Part shown: piece after piece, positions 1-5,913 of the stretch
How positions within the stretch are numbered: position 1 is the stretch's first letter
How the letters are laid out: each line of letters starts with the position of its first letter
Assembly: GCA_964416315.1 (NCBI GenBank)
Contig: CAYQDR010000146.1
Location: 1 to 10,905 of the forward strand
DNA: 10,905 nucleotides
DNA from: CAYQDR01 sp964416315
Lineage (GTDB): Bacteria > Methylomirabilota > Methylomirabilia > Rokubacteriales > DASRDR01
Reading direction: 5' to 3'
Program-made: the position numbers and the translations under genes
Notes under the pieces: model-generated
The model's input: only the letters and a program-made list of their open reading frames with translations
Told to the model about the DNA's origin: nothing
The model's database searches: none

Positions 1-583
1 CATACTCCGATTTCCAGTAGTAGCTAAGCCCATGGGGCGCGGTGGCGTCGAACAGTGCCTGGTGTGAGGCGTACGGCGTCGGGCGGATCAGGTCCACCAG
101 TGGCTCGCCGAACCGACGCAGCCGGGCAACCGCTCGCTCGCCCTCCTCCACGGGGCGCGCGTAGCACGCGCCGATGACCACCACCGGTTGTCCGTGCACC
201 GACGGAGGGAGGAACGGCGCGGGCGGTGCCATCCTGAGGACCGCGATGGTCGTCAGCTCGTCGGGCGCGCTGGCGATGTAGTCGCGGTAGAAGCCGAGCA
301 CGTCGCGGGCCCTCGCGGCAGGGTGGAGGATGACGCCGGCCAGGACGATGGGTCCGACGGGATGCAGACGATACTCGAAGGACGTGACCACGCCGAAGTT
401 GCCGCCGCCCCCGCGGAGGCCCCAGAACAGATCGGCGTGCTCCCTCTCGCTGGCCCGCAGGCACTCGCCCTCCGCGGTGACCACGTCCGCCGATAGCAGG
501 TTGTCGGCGGCCAGCCCGTGCTTGCGCATGAGCCAGCCGATCCCGCCGCCCAGGGTCAGCCCCGCGATCCCCGTGTGGGTGCG

Positions 584-606
584 GGAACCTGGGGGCCGGA
601 ACCTGG
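584..606. repeat. 9-bp direct repeat at the FAD-oxidase break
   Basis: GGAACCTGG occurs at 584-592 and again at 598-606, a 14-bp period. The pair sits exactly where similarity to the FAD oxidase family stops. It could be a scar of the event that removed the 5' end of that gene, or chance in GC-rich DNA. Confidence 0.4.
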
Positions 607-607
607 C

Positions 608-636
608 TTTCAAAGACCCCCGGCCCGTGGCATAGT
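608..636 (+). promoter_or_regulatory. weak sigma-70-like promoter candidate for the transglutaminase gene
   Basis: TTTCAA at 608-613 and CATAGT at 631-636 are separated by 17 bp, 25 bp upstream of the plus-strand ATG at 662. The match to the consensus hexamers is only 3/6 and 4/6. This is nonetheless the most AT-rich spot between the two divergent reading frames. Confidence 0.25.
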
Positions 637-661
637 CGGAAGCGGCCATGAGGCACGCACG

Positions 662-1372
662 ATGACGCTCACGAGCGACGCCCAGCAGAGTCTCGACCTG
701 GGGCCCTACCTCGAGCCCGGGACCTTCGTGGACAGCGACCACCCCGACGTCCGGGCCTTCGCCGGGCGCACCACCGCCGGCGCCCCCGACGACGTCCAGC
801 GGGCGGTGCGCCTCTACTACGCGGTCCGCGACGGGGTCCTCTACGACGCCTACTGCGTCGGCGAGACCCCGGGGTACTACCGGGCCAGCGACTGCCTCCG
901 CGCGGGGCGCGGCTTCTGCGTCCCGAAGGCGGCGCTCCTGGCCGCCGGCGCGCGGGTGGTGGGGATCCCGGCCCGGGTCAGCTACGCCGACGTCCGCAAC
1001 CACCTGGCGACGAAGAAGCTCCTCGAGCTCCTCGGCACCGATCTCTTCGTCTGGCACGGCTTGACGGAGCTCTACCTCGACGGCCGCTGGGTGAAAGCGA
1101 CCCCGGCCTTCAACCTGAGCCTCTGCGAGCGCTTCGGGGTCCACCCGCTCGAGTTCGATGGCCGCCACGACTCGCTCTTCCACGAGTACGACCGGGCGGG
1201 CCGCCGGCACATGGAGTACGTCGCCGACCGCGGTCACTACGCCGACGTGCCGTTCGAGACCATGCTCGCGGACTTCCGCCGGGTGTACCCGAGGTGGGTC
1301 GAGCTGAGCGGCCGGGGGCCGCGGCGAGACTTCGCTCGGGAGGCCGAGGCGGAGCGGGGCGGCGGCGCGTAG
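662..1372 (+). CDS. transglutaminase-like family protein
   Basis: A 236-residue protein with a transglutaminase-like (papain-fold) core. The nucleophile region reads GRGFCVPKAALLAAGARVVG with Cys86, followed by GIPARVSYADVRNH. The histidine region reads WHGLTELYLDGRWVKATPAFN with His132. The third triad residue, normally the Asp of a DPT motif, aligns with Thr147 (KATPAF). The protein has no signal peptide or membrane segment, so it is probably cytosolic. In bacteria this family often acts as peptidase- or amidase-like enzymes of unknown substrate. The ATG at 662 is chosen because GAGG at 650-653 lies 8 nt upstream and because the open frame above it (from 518) runs antisense to the FAD-oxidase remnant and looks non-native. 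It is the only plus-strand gene and converges on the SnoaL-like gene 27 bp away. The fold is confident, the reaction unknown. Confidence 0.9.
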   Translation: MTLTSDAQQSLDLGPYLEPGTFVDSDHPDVRAFAGRTTAGAPDDVQRAVRLYYAVRDGVLYDAYCVGETPGYYRASDCLRAGRGFCVPKAALLAAGARVVGIPARVSYADVRNHLATKKLLELLGTDLFVWHGLTELYLDGRWVKATPAFNLSLCERFGVHPLEFDGRHDSLFHEYDRAGRRHMEYVADRGHYADVPFETMLADFRRVYPRWVELSGRGPRRDFAREAEAERGGGA

Positions 1373-1373
1373 G

Positions 1374-1398
1374 GCGGCAGGCCCGGGGCCAGCGCCGC
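1374..1398. terminator. possible bidirectional terminator hairpin
   Basis: The 27-bp gap between the convergent stop codons is almost filled by a nested inverted repeat. GCGGC at 1374-1378 pairs with GCCGC at 1394-1398, and GGCC at 1380-1383 pairs with GGCC at 1387-1390. There is no T-run on either side, so intrinsic termination is uncertain. The position between convergent genes is the main argument. Confidence 0.35.
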
Positions 1399-1399
1399 G

Positions 1400-1780
1400 T
1401 CAGAGCTGCGGGTCCTCCGGGACCAGGGAGAAGTGACTGTGGACGGCCAGCCACCGGCCGTCTCGCCGCTCGAGAACGAACGTCCCGCGGCCGCGGCGAA
1501 CGCTCTTCGGGCCGTCCGGGCGCGTGGTTTCCCACATCGTGGCGACCCAGGCCGCGTCGCCCTTCACGTGGACGACGGGGTCCGTGATGCGGAACTCCCG
1601 GATCCGTGGCCACACGTGCCACCACTGCTCGGCCACGATCCGGTCCAGCCCCCGGGCTTTCTCCGCGCGAGTCCCGAAGGCGACCGCATCCGGCGCGAAG
1701 AACCCGCGCGCCGCGTCGAAGTCGCACGCCCGCACGGCCGCTTCGAACCCGGTGAGCCACGCGTGAATCTCCTGGCTCAT
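1400..1780 (-). CDS. SnoaL-like / NTF2-fold small protein (DUF4440-type)
   Basis: A 126-residue protein beginning MSQEIHAWLTGFEAAVRACD. It has the usual NTF2-like order: an N-terminal helix, a FFAPDAVAFGT strand-turn, a WWHVWPRIREFRI segment, then VKGDAAWVATMWETT and RDGRWLAVHSHFSLVP strands that build the curved sheet. Length is normal for SnoaL or DUF4440 proteins. These form a cone-shaped pocket and include ketosteroid isomerase-like enzymes, polyketide cyclases and many proteins of unknown role; no catalytic pair can be assigned here. The ATG at 1780 lies 11 nt after the stop of the substrate-binding protein gene and lacks a clear Shine-Dalgarno sequence, suggesting coupled translation. 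The much longer open frame reaching 2650 is a shadow of that upstream gene. Confidence 0.82.
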   Translation of the reverse strand: MSQEIHAWLTGFEAAVRACDFDAARGFFAPDAVAFGTRAEKARGLDRIVAEQWWHVWPRIREFRITDPVVHVKGDAAWVATMWETTRPDGPKSVRRGRGTFVLERRDGRWLAVHSHFSLVPEDPQL

Positions 1781-1791
1781 GCCGACGGCGC

Positions 1792-2751
1792 TTACTGGAT
1801 CAACTGGTCTGCGCGGATGAGGATCGACTGGGGGATCGTGAGGCCGAGGGTCTTCGCGGTCTTGAGGTTGACGACCAGCTCGAACGTCGTCGGTTGCTCG
1901 ACGGGCAGGTCCGCCGGCTTGGCGCCCTTGAGGATCCGGTCCACGTAGGCGGCGGCACGGCGGGCCACGGCCGGCATGCTGACCCCGAACGACATCAGGC
2001 CGCCCGCTTCGGCCTGCTCGCGCTGATGGAACATCGCCGGGAGCCGGTAGCGGGCGAGAAGCTCCCGGAGTCGTGCGTCGTGCGGATAGCCCAGCGTGTC
2101 GGTGGTCACGATGACGGCGTCCGCGCGCGCCCTGACCACAGTCGCCAGCACGTCGTCGTACTCGTGGGGTCGTCGGGCCCCGAGGACGGTGAGCTTCGTG
2201 CCCAGGGCCGGCGCCGCGTCCTGCATGGCCTTCGCCTCCGCCGGGTCCGGCCTGCCGGGCTGATAAAAGGACCAGAACACGGCAATCCGGGAGGCCCGCG
2301 GCACGGCCTCCTTGAGGAGCTGGAGCCGCTTGACGCCGAGCTCCGGCGAGAGGAGCGACACGCCGGTGACGTTCCCGCCGGGCCGGGCGAGGCTCGCGAC
2401 GAGTCCCGACCCCACCGGATCCTCGGCGATCGCGACGATGGGAACGCTCGTCGTTGCCCCCTTCGCCGCGTGCGCCTCCGGCGTGGCGCAGGCCACGATC
2501 ACGTCGACCGGGCGGCGAACGAGGTCGGCGGCGACTCGGGGGAGATCCTCCGCGGCCCCGCCGCGCGACTCGATCACGAAGTGCTTGTAGTCGGCGTAGC
2601 CGAGCTCGCGGAGGCCCTGCGCCAAGGCTTCGCGGAGCGCGGCGCTGCACAGGACGCCGATCCGAGTCGCCTTCGCCGGCGGCTGCGCGGCGGCGACGGG
2701 CACCACGAGGAGGCCACAGGCGAGGAGCAGCCCCCGACCCAGGTGCGTCAC
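1792..2751 (-). CDS. ABC transporter substrate-binding protein, ABC_sub_bind (TrpX-like) family
   Basis: A 319-residue secreted binding protein. The N-terminus has a hydrophobic core (LGRGLLLACGLLVVPVAAAQ) with an AAA-Q cleavage site for signal peptidase I. The mature part shows the family landmarks: RIGVLCS, LRELGY, PVDVIVACATPEAHAAKGAT, PIVAIAEDPVGSGLVASLAR, PGGNVTGVSLLSPELGVKRL and a C-terminal NLKTAKTLGLTIPQSILIRAD. Length and order are typical of family PF04392, two-lobed periplasmic proteins, some of which (TrpX) bind aromatic amino acids. No permease or ATPase gene of the matching type lies nearby, so this is an orphan component, as is common in genomes with many copies. The start is GTG at 2751, 19 nt after the CBS gene; no strong Shine-Dalgarno is seen. 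The ligand cannot be named from sequence. Confidence 0.92.
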   Translation of the reverse strand: MTHLGRGLLLACGLLVVPVAAAQPPAKATRIGVLCSAALREALAQGLRELGYADYKHFVIESRGGAAEDLPRVAADLVRRPVDVIVACATPEAHAAKGATTSVPIVAIAEDPVGSGLVASLARPGGNVTGVSLLSPELGVKRLQLLKEAVPRASRIAVFWSFYQPGRPDPAEAKAMQDAAPALGTKLTVLGARRPHEYDDVLATVVRARADAVIVTTDTLGYPHDARLRELLARYRLPAMFHQREQAEAGGLMSFGVSMPAVARRAAAYVDRILKGAKPADLPVEQPTTFELVVNLKTAKTLGLTIPQSILIRADQLIQ

Positions 2752-2770
2752 GGCCGTCCCGGCGACTAGG

Positions 2771-3304
2771 TCAGCCCGCGTCGGTCTCGCCGGGGTGCTT
2801 GAGCCGGCCGCCGGGGCGGAGGTTGACGATGGCCTCGGGGAAGATGTCGGCGAGCCACTGGACGATGTCGGTCACCGTCATGATCCCGATCGGCCGGTGC
2901 TGGGCGTCCACGAGCGGGAACGTCCGGTAGCTCGCGTGGTGGAGCCGGTTGATCGCGTACGCGATCAGGTCGTCCGCGGCGAGGGTCTCCGGATCGCGCG
3001 TCATGACTTCGGCGAGGCGCGTCTGCTTGGGGTCCCGGCCCGGCACCGCGACGCGGCGGAGCAGGTCGCGCTCGGTGAAGATCCCGATCAGGCGCCCCTC
3101 GGCGTCCACGATGACGACGGCGGCCCGGCGCTTCTCGCCCATCTGCGTGATCGCCTCGTGGACCGTGTTCTGCTCCCGGAGCTTGATCGGCTCGCTGGGG
3201 GCGAGCAGCTTCACGGTGTCGCTGACGAGCGCGCCCTCGAGCTTCCGGAAGTCGCTCTCGAGCGACTCGGAGTACTCGTCGTGATACTCGCTGAGGCCTT
3301 CCAT
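2771..3304 (-). CDS. tandem CBS-domain protein
   Basis: A 177-residue cytosolic protein made of two CBS domains, roughly residues 27-88 and 97-155. Each ends in the adenosine-phosphate binding motif: GIFTERD (Thr77, Asp80) in the first and GIMTVTD (Thr143, Asp146) in the second, so both nucleotide sites look intact. The N-terminus is short and acidic (SEYHDEYSESLESDF), and the C-terminal tail ends in LRPGGRLKHPGETDAG with no further domain. Stand-alone CBS pairs sense AMP, ATP or related nucleotides and regulate partners; none is identifiable here. The ATG at 3304 is preceded by a perfect AAGGAG at a 6-nt distance, the best ribosome binding site in the window. It is first in a closely spaced set with the binding protein and SnoaL-like genes, whose joint role is unclear. 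Confidence 0.93.
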   Translation of the reverse strand: MEGLSEYHDEYSESLESDFRKLEGALVSDTVKLLAPSEPIKLREQNTVHEAITQMGEKRRAAVVIVDAEGRLIGIFTERDLLRRVAVPGRDPKQTRLAEVMTRDPETLAADDLIAYAINRLHHASYRTFPLVDAQHRPIGIMTVTDIVQWLADIFPEAIVNLRPGGRLKHPGETDAG

Positions 3305-3310
3305 CGCCGT

Positions 3311-3316
3311 CTCCTT
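3311..3316 (-). promoter_or_regulatory. strong ribosome binding site of the CBS gene
   Basis: The minus strand reads AAGGAG followed by 6 nt and the ATG at 3304. It fixes the start of the CBS protein and suggests efficient translation. Confidence 0.75.
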
Positions 3317-3389
3317 GCCCCGACCGCCGAGGGTCAGAACACGAACGCCCCCGCCGGCGCCGTTGCCGTCTACGAGGGCGTCGAACTGC

Positions 3390-3422
3390 CGTCCGGGGCC
3401 CTGACCCCCCGAGGGCCGGACG
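3390..3422 (-). terminator. strong bulged hairpin, possible end of the long operon
   Basis: CGTCC at 3390-3394 pairs with GGACG at 3418-3422, and GGCCCT at 3397-3402 pairs with AGGGCC at 3412-3417. A two-base GG bulge separates the stems and the loop is 9 nt. It lies 20 nt past the DUF2238 stop codon in the transcribed direction and could end or stabilise that transcript. No T-run follows, so it may be a Rho-assisted end or a 5'-leader structure of the CBS transcript. Confidence 0.4.
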
Positions 3423-3438
3423 CGTCGGTCTTGGGGAG

Positions 3439-3467
3439 ACTCTATGCCGACACGGGAGAGTCGTCAA
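3439..3467 (-). promoter_or_regulatory. sigma-70-like promoter for the CBS gene set
   Basis: On the minus strand TTGACG (3467-3462, 5 of 6 to consensus) is followed after exactly 17 bp by TAGAGT (3444-3439, 4 of 6). The -10 element contains the TAG stop codon of the DUF2238 gene, so the promoter is embedded in that gene's end. Predicted transcription would begin near 3432, leaving a leader of about 130 nt before the CBS start that contains the hairpin at 3390-3422. Confidence 0.5.
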
Positions 3468-4086
3468 CGCCTTTCTGGGCTGCGACGCGGGCGAGTTGGC
3501 GGTCGTGGAGGCGGCCGAGCAGGAGCTGCGCCGCGGCGGCGCCGACCAGTGCGAGGAACATGTCCCACTGCGTGTCCCAGGGGTCCCCCTGGGCGCCGAG
3601 GAAGGCGGCGGCCGCCTCACCCGTCAGGACCGCGGCCCACCACTCCAGCAGCTCGTAGAGTGCGCTGATCGCGAGCGCGACGCACGTCACGAGCGTCAAG
3701 AGCCACTTCCCCGGCCGGAGCGGCGAGCGCCGCACGAGGATCTCCCGCGCGATCATCGCCGGGACGAATCCCTGGGCGAAGTGCCCGATCCGGTCGTAGG
3801 GATTCCGGGCGAGCCCGAAGGCATCGCGGAGCCAGAAGCCGAGCGGGACCTCGGCGTAGGTGTAGTGGCCGCCGAGCATGAGGATCGCCGCGTGGAGGAA
3901 GAGCAGCCGGTAGAGGAGCGGCGTCAGCCGGAAGCGCGAGTACGTGGCCAGGAGGATCGGCATGCCGAGGAGCACGGGCCCGACCTCGAGCCACCAGGTG
4001 AAGCGGTCGCGGGGGGCGATCCCGGAGAACGCCAGAAGCCCGAGGCCGAGGACCAGCAGGGCCAGAGGCTCTCTGTGGCGGCGCAT
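3442..4086 (-). CDS. DUF2238 (YjdF-like) integral membrane protein
   Basis: A 214-residue polytopic membrane protein. Hydrophobic segments are visible near residues 6-24, 34-48, 56-72, 102-116, 128-150 and 172-191. The signature of the family is present: RNPYDRIGHFAQGFVPAMIA at 95-114, SALYELLEWW at 141-150, and a GDPWDTQWDMFLALVGA segment near 167-183. Length matches the E. coli YjdF group; function is unknown. The ATG at 4086 is the first in frame after the subunit B stop, 44 nt upstream; the frame stays open further but only as a shadow of that gene. The gap holds a perfect C/T-rich hairpin. It is the last gene of the minus-strand cluster, and its stop codon overlaps a promoter for the next set. 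A link to CoA or thiol metabolism is not evident. Confidence 0.9.
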   Translation of the reverse strand: MRRHREPLALLVLGLGLLAFSGIAPRDRFTWWLEVGPVLLGMPILLATYSRFRLTPLLYRLLFLHAAILMLGGHYTYAEVPLGFWLRDAFGLARNPYDRIGHFAQGFVPAMIAREILVRRSPLRPGKWLLTLVTCVALAISALYELLEWWAAVLTGEAAAAFLGAQGDPWDTQWDMFLALVGAAAAQLLLGRLHDRQLARVAAQKGVDDSPVSA

Positions 4087-4103
4087 GCGCCCCCTCACCC
4101 CTG

Positions 4104-4130
4104 CCCTCTCCCCCGGGCGGGGGGAGAGGG
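4104..4130. repeat. perfect 11-bp inverted repeat of C/T-rich type
   Basis: CCCTCTCCCCC at 4104-4114 is the exact reverse complement of GGGGGAGAGGG at 4120-4130, with the 5-nt loop GGGCG. It begins directly after the TGA of CoA-transferase subunit B. It resembles the dispersed CCCTCTCCC...GGGAGAGGG palindromes common in high-GC genomes. It could work as an attenuator or mRNA stabiliser, since no T-run follows. Confidence 0.65.
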
Positions 4131-4898
4131 TCAAGGGCGGCCGCGGGTCCAGAAGCCCTCGGGGTCGAAGCGGCGGATCACGGCCAGCTCCGCCGGGGTC
4201 GGTGCCACGGTCTCCGTCACTTCGGGGGCGCACGCGAGGGGCCAGCCGGTCTGCGCGCGGACCTGGCCCACGGTCACGCCGAGGTGGGTGCTCGCGAGCA
4301 CCATCTCGCGCGTCGCCGGGTCGAACCGGAACAGGCCGAGCGTCGTGATGACGGCGGCCGGGCCGCCGCCCGGTAGCCCGACGCGCCGCCGCCAGTCGCC
4401 GCCCTCCCCGAAGCCGGGCGAGGTCACGTAGTCCACGCGCTCGACGAAGCGCCGCCGCTCGTGGGTCATGATGATGACGTGGCGGCGGGCCAGGCAGGCG
4501 ATGTCCCCGCCGCCCCCGGAGCCGGGCAGGCGCGTGGCCCGGCCCGGCGGCCCCACGTACCCCGTGTTCAGGTTGCCGAAGCGGTCGACCTGGGCGCCGC
4601 CGAGGAACCCGAGGTCCACGCGCCCCGACTGGAGGAGGGCCATCACGTCGCGCATCTCCGTGCACCAGAGGGCGCCCGCGATGTTCGGGCCGTCGGAGAT
4701 CGTGACGACGAACTCGTGGGCCGGGCTGTCGCGCACCGTCCCGTTCTCGAAGACCCCGATGGCCGAGGGGGCGTGGGTCGAGCGCGCGAGGCAGAAGGCG
4801 AGGATCGGCAACCGCATCCCGACGAAGACCACCTCGCCGTCCCGGATCTCCCGGGCGGCGACGGCGACCATCAGCTCGCCGGGGGTGTAGCTCGCCAC
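4131..4898 (-). CDS. glutaconate-type CoA-transferase, subunit B
   Basis: A 255-residue family I CoA-transferase beta subunit (COG2057-like). Such enzymes move CoA between carboxylates through a glutamyl-CoA thioester. The FENG motif puts the candidate nucleophile at Glu51, matching the catalytic glutamate of glutaconate CoA-transferase subunit B. Other landmarks are TPGELMVAVAAREIRDGEVV, a glycine loop LPGSGGGGDIACLA, THERRRFVERVDYVTSPGFG and the C-terminal FDPEGFW. Substrate cannot be read from sequence; the group includes glutaconate, 3-oxoacid and ring-cleavage (IpdB-like) relatives. The start is taken as GTG at 4898 because GGAGGGAG lies 9 nt upstream and homologues begin at the YTP segment; an ATG nine codons later (4871) is the alternative. 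It lies 50 nt after subunit A, with a repeat in the gap. Confidence 0.9.
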   Translation of the reverse strand: MASYTPGELMVAVAAREIRDGEVVFVGMRLPILAFCLARSTHAPSAIGVFENGTVRDSPAHEFVVTISDGPNIAGALWCTEMRDVMALLQSGRVDLGFLGGAQVDRFGNLNTGYVGPPGRATRLPGSGGGGDIACLARRHVIIMTHERRRFVERVDYVTSPGFGEGGDWRRRVGLPGGGPAAVITTLGLFRFDPATREMVLASTHLGVTVGQVRAQTGWPLACAPEVTETVAPTPAELAVIRRFDPEGFWTRGRP

Positions 4899-4907
4899 GT
4901 CAGAGCG

Positions 4908-4939
4908 CTCCCTCCCCCTCCCTCCAGGAGGGAGAGGGG
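4908..4939 (-). repeat. C/T-rich repeat carrying the ribosome binding site of subunit B
   Basis: The plus strand has CTCCCTCC twice (4908-4915 and 4918-4925) followed by its complement GGAGGGAG at 4927-4934. On the minus-strand transcript, the first-transcribed CU-rich arm could pair with the inner copy, or with the outer copy over an 11-nt loop. The outer copy is the likely Shine-Dalgarno of subunit B, 9 nt before its GTG. The element resembles the palindrome at 4104-4130. Confidence 0.5.
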
Positions 4940-4948
4940 TGCACCGCC

Positions 4949-5863
4949 TCAGAAGCCATAATCGACCGGCGCGGCGAGCCGGGACGCCCTGGGCCTGAGG
5001 CCGTCCAGCCGGGCGCGGCCGAGCTTCGCGAGGTAGCCGGCGTGGTCCCCGACCTCCAGCACCCACTCGCGGAGCCACGCGGCTGCGCTTTCCGCGGTCG
5101 CCGATCGTTCGTGGTACTCGCGGTAGACCGCGTGGTCGCGGTTGTAGTGGCCCTGGACGGGCGAGGGGTGGGCGCCCCACGGCAAGCGGACGACCGCGCT
5201 CACGAGGAACCCCGGGACGAGGGTCCGGTTCGGGTCGCTCCGGATGACGGCCGGGTCCACCAGCTCCTCGCAGACAACGATGACCGCCCGGCTCGCCTTG
5301 GCCGCGGTCGCGCTCACCCCCGGGGCGCCCCAGGCGTGGCAGTTCCCGTCCGGGTCGGCCCGCTGGACGTGGAGGATCGCGACGTCGGGCGCGAGGGCCG
5401 GCACGAGGACCAGCGGCTGGCCGGTGAACGGGCACGGGGCCGTGCGGAGCCGCGGGTTCCGCGCCAGGATGTCCGAGCCGAGCAGGGTGCGCGTCGGGAG
5501 ATACGGCACCCCCATCGCGGCGGCCTCGAGGCCGAGCGCGATCGTGAAGTTCGAGTGGTCCTCGACCTCGACCGGCCGCGGGATCCCCTGCTCGATGGCC
5601 CGGCGGAAGCCGTAGCCGGAGCCGTGCTGGACGTTGCCCACCCAGGACGCGACGACGCGGCCCGCGCACCCGGCCGCGACGAGCTGGTCGAAGGCGATGT
5701 CGGAGATGGGGCCGATCAGCGTGAGGTCGCGGCGGTCCTGCCGGATCAGCTCGTGGACCGCCGCGAAGGGGATGAGCGCCTCGAGCGCCGTCCCGAGGAC
5801 GACGGCGGCGCCGTCCGGCACGTGGCGCCGCACCGCCTCCGGGAGGGTGACGACCTTGCTCAC
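4949..5863 (-). CDS. glutaconate-type CoA-transferase, subunit A
   Basis: A 304-residue family I CoA-transferase alpha subunit (COG1788-like), the partner of the gene that follows. Landmarks in order are VVLGTALEALIPFAAVHELI (21-40), DLTLIGPISDIAFDQLVAAG (46-65), a GNVQHGSGYGFRRAIE segment, VEDHSNFTIALGLEAAAMGVP (100-120), LPTRTLLGSDI, then VPALAPDVAILHVQRADPDGN (154-174) and a VIVVCEELVDP strand. Length is within the family's normal range. The complex with subunit B should act in the cytosol on short-chain or ring-derived acyl-CoA; the exact acid is unknown. The start is GTG at 5863 with no visible Shine-Dalgarno; its first bases overlap the TGA of a 25-codon open frame. It lies 78 nt after the TlpA-like gene, the widest gap between adjacent genes within this cluster. 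Confidence 0.9.
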   Translation of the reverse strand: MSKVVTLPEAVRRHVPDGAAVVLGTALEALIPFAAVHELIRQDRRDLTLIGPISDIAFDQLVAAGCAGRVVASWVGNVQHGSGYGFRRAIEQGIPRPVEVEDHSNFTIALGLEAAAMGVPYLPTRTLLGSDILARNPRLRTAPCPFTGQPLVLVPALAPDVAILHVQRADPDGNCHAWGAPGVSATAAKASRAVIVVCEELVDPAVIRSDPNRTLVPGFLVSAVVRLPWGAHPSPVQGHYNRDHAVYREYHERSATAESAAAWLREWVLEVGDHAGYLAKLGRARLDGLRPRASRLAAPVDYGF

Positions 5864-5885
5864 GGGGCGAGCCGGCCCCGGGCGG

Positions 5886-5913
5886 CCGTCACGCGCTCGC
5901 CGACCGTCACGCG
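5886..5913. repeat. short direct repeat in the tlpA to CoA-transferase gap
   Basis: CCGTCACGCG occurs at 5886-5895 and 5904-5913, an 18-bp period, just upstream (in the transcribed direction) of the subunit A start. It could be an operator or only a by-product of GC-rich sequence. No promoter hexamers are seen in this gap. Confidence 0.3.

Larger units (their letters stand above)
1..649 (-). pseudogene. FAD-linked oxidase (berberine-bridge type), N-terminally truncated remnant, also cut by left edge
   Basis: The minus-strand frame with codons ending at position 2 is open from an ATG at 649. From about 585 leftwards it encodes the middle of a PCMH-type FAD-binding oxidoreductase. Visible family hallmarks are THTGIAGLTLGGGIGWL, then a DNLLSADVV segment, then DLFWGLRGGGGNFGVVTSFEY, and further on a YYWKSEY segment typical of the start of the BBE domain. 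In this family about 100 residues normally precede the TLGGG motif and carry the first half of the FAD site, including a GGGHN-like histidine loop. Here only about 20 unrelated residues precede it, and the DNA further upstream is the transglutaminase gene. The gene has therefore lost its 5' end and is probably inactive. The C-terminus lies beyond the window. An assembly join is the main alternative. Identity of the family is secure; the pseudogene status is inferred. Confidence 0.78.

Noticed and set aside
24..656. 210-codon minus-strand frame over the FAD-oxidase remnant
   Set aside because: Its translation is Arg/Pro-rich without motifs, while the neighbouring minus-strand frame gives clear FAD-oxidase sequence.
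518..661. N-terminal 48 residues upstream of the transglutaminase ATG
   Set aside because: They are antisense to the oxidase remnant, and GAGG before the ATG at 662 supports the shorter start.
1781..2650. N-terminal extension of the SnoaL-like gene to position 2650
   Set aside because: The extension reads through the binding-protein gene in another frame and has Arg/Pro-rich noise; the real protein starts at MSQE.
4899..5669. Extension of CoA-transferase subunit B, or a fused A-B protein
   Set aside because: The upstream portion is out-of-frame subunit A; a stop, a repeat and a ribosome site separate the two genes.
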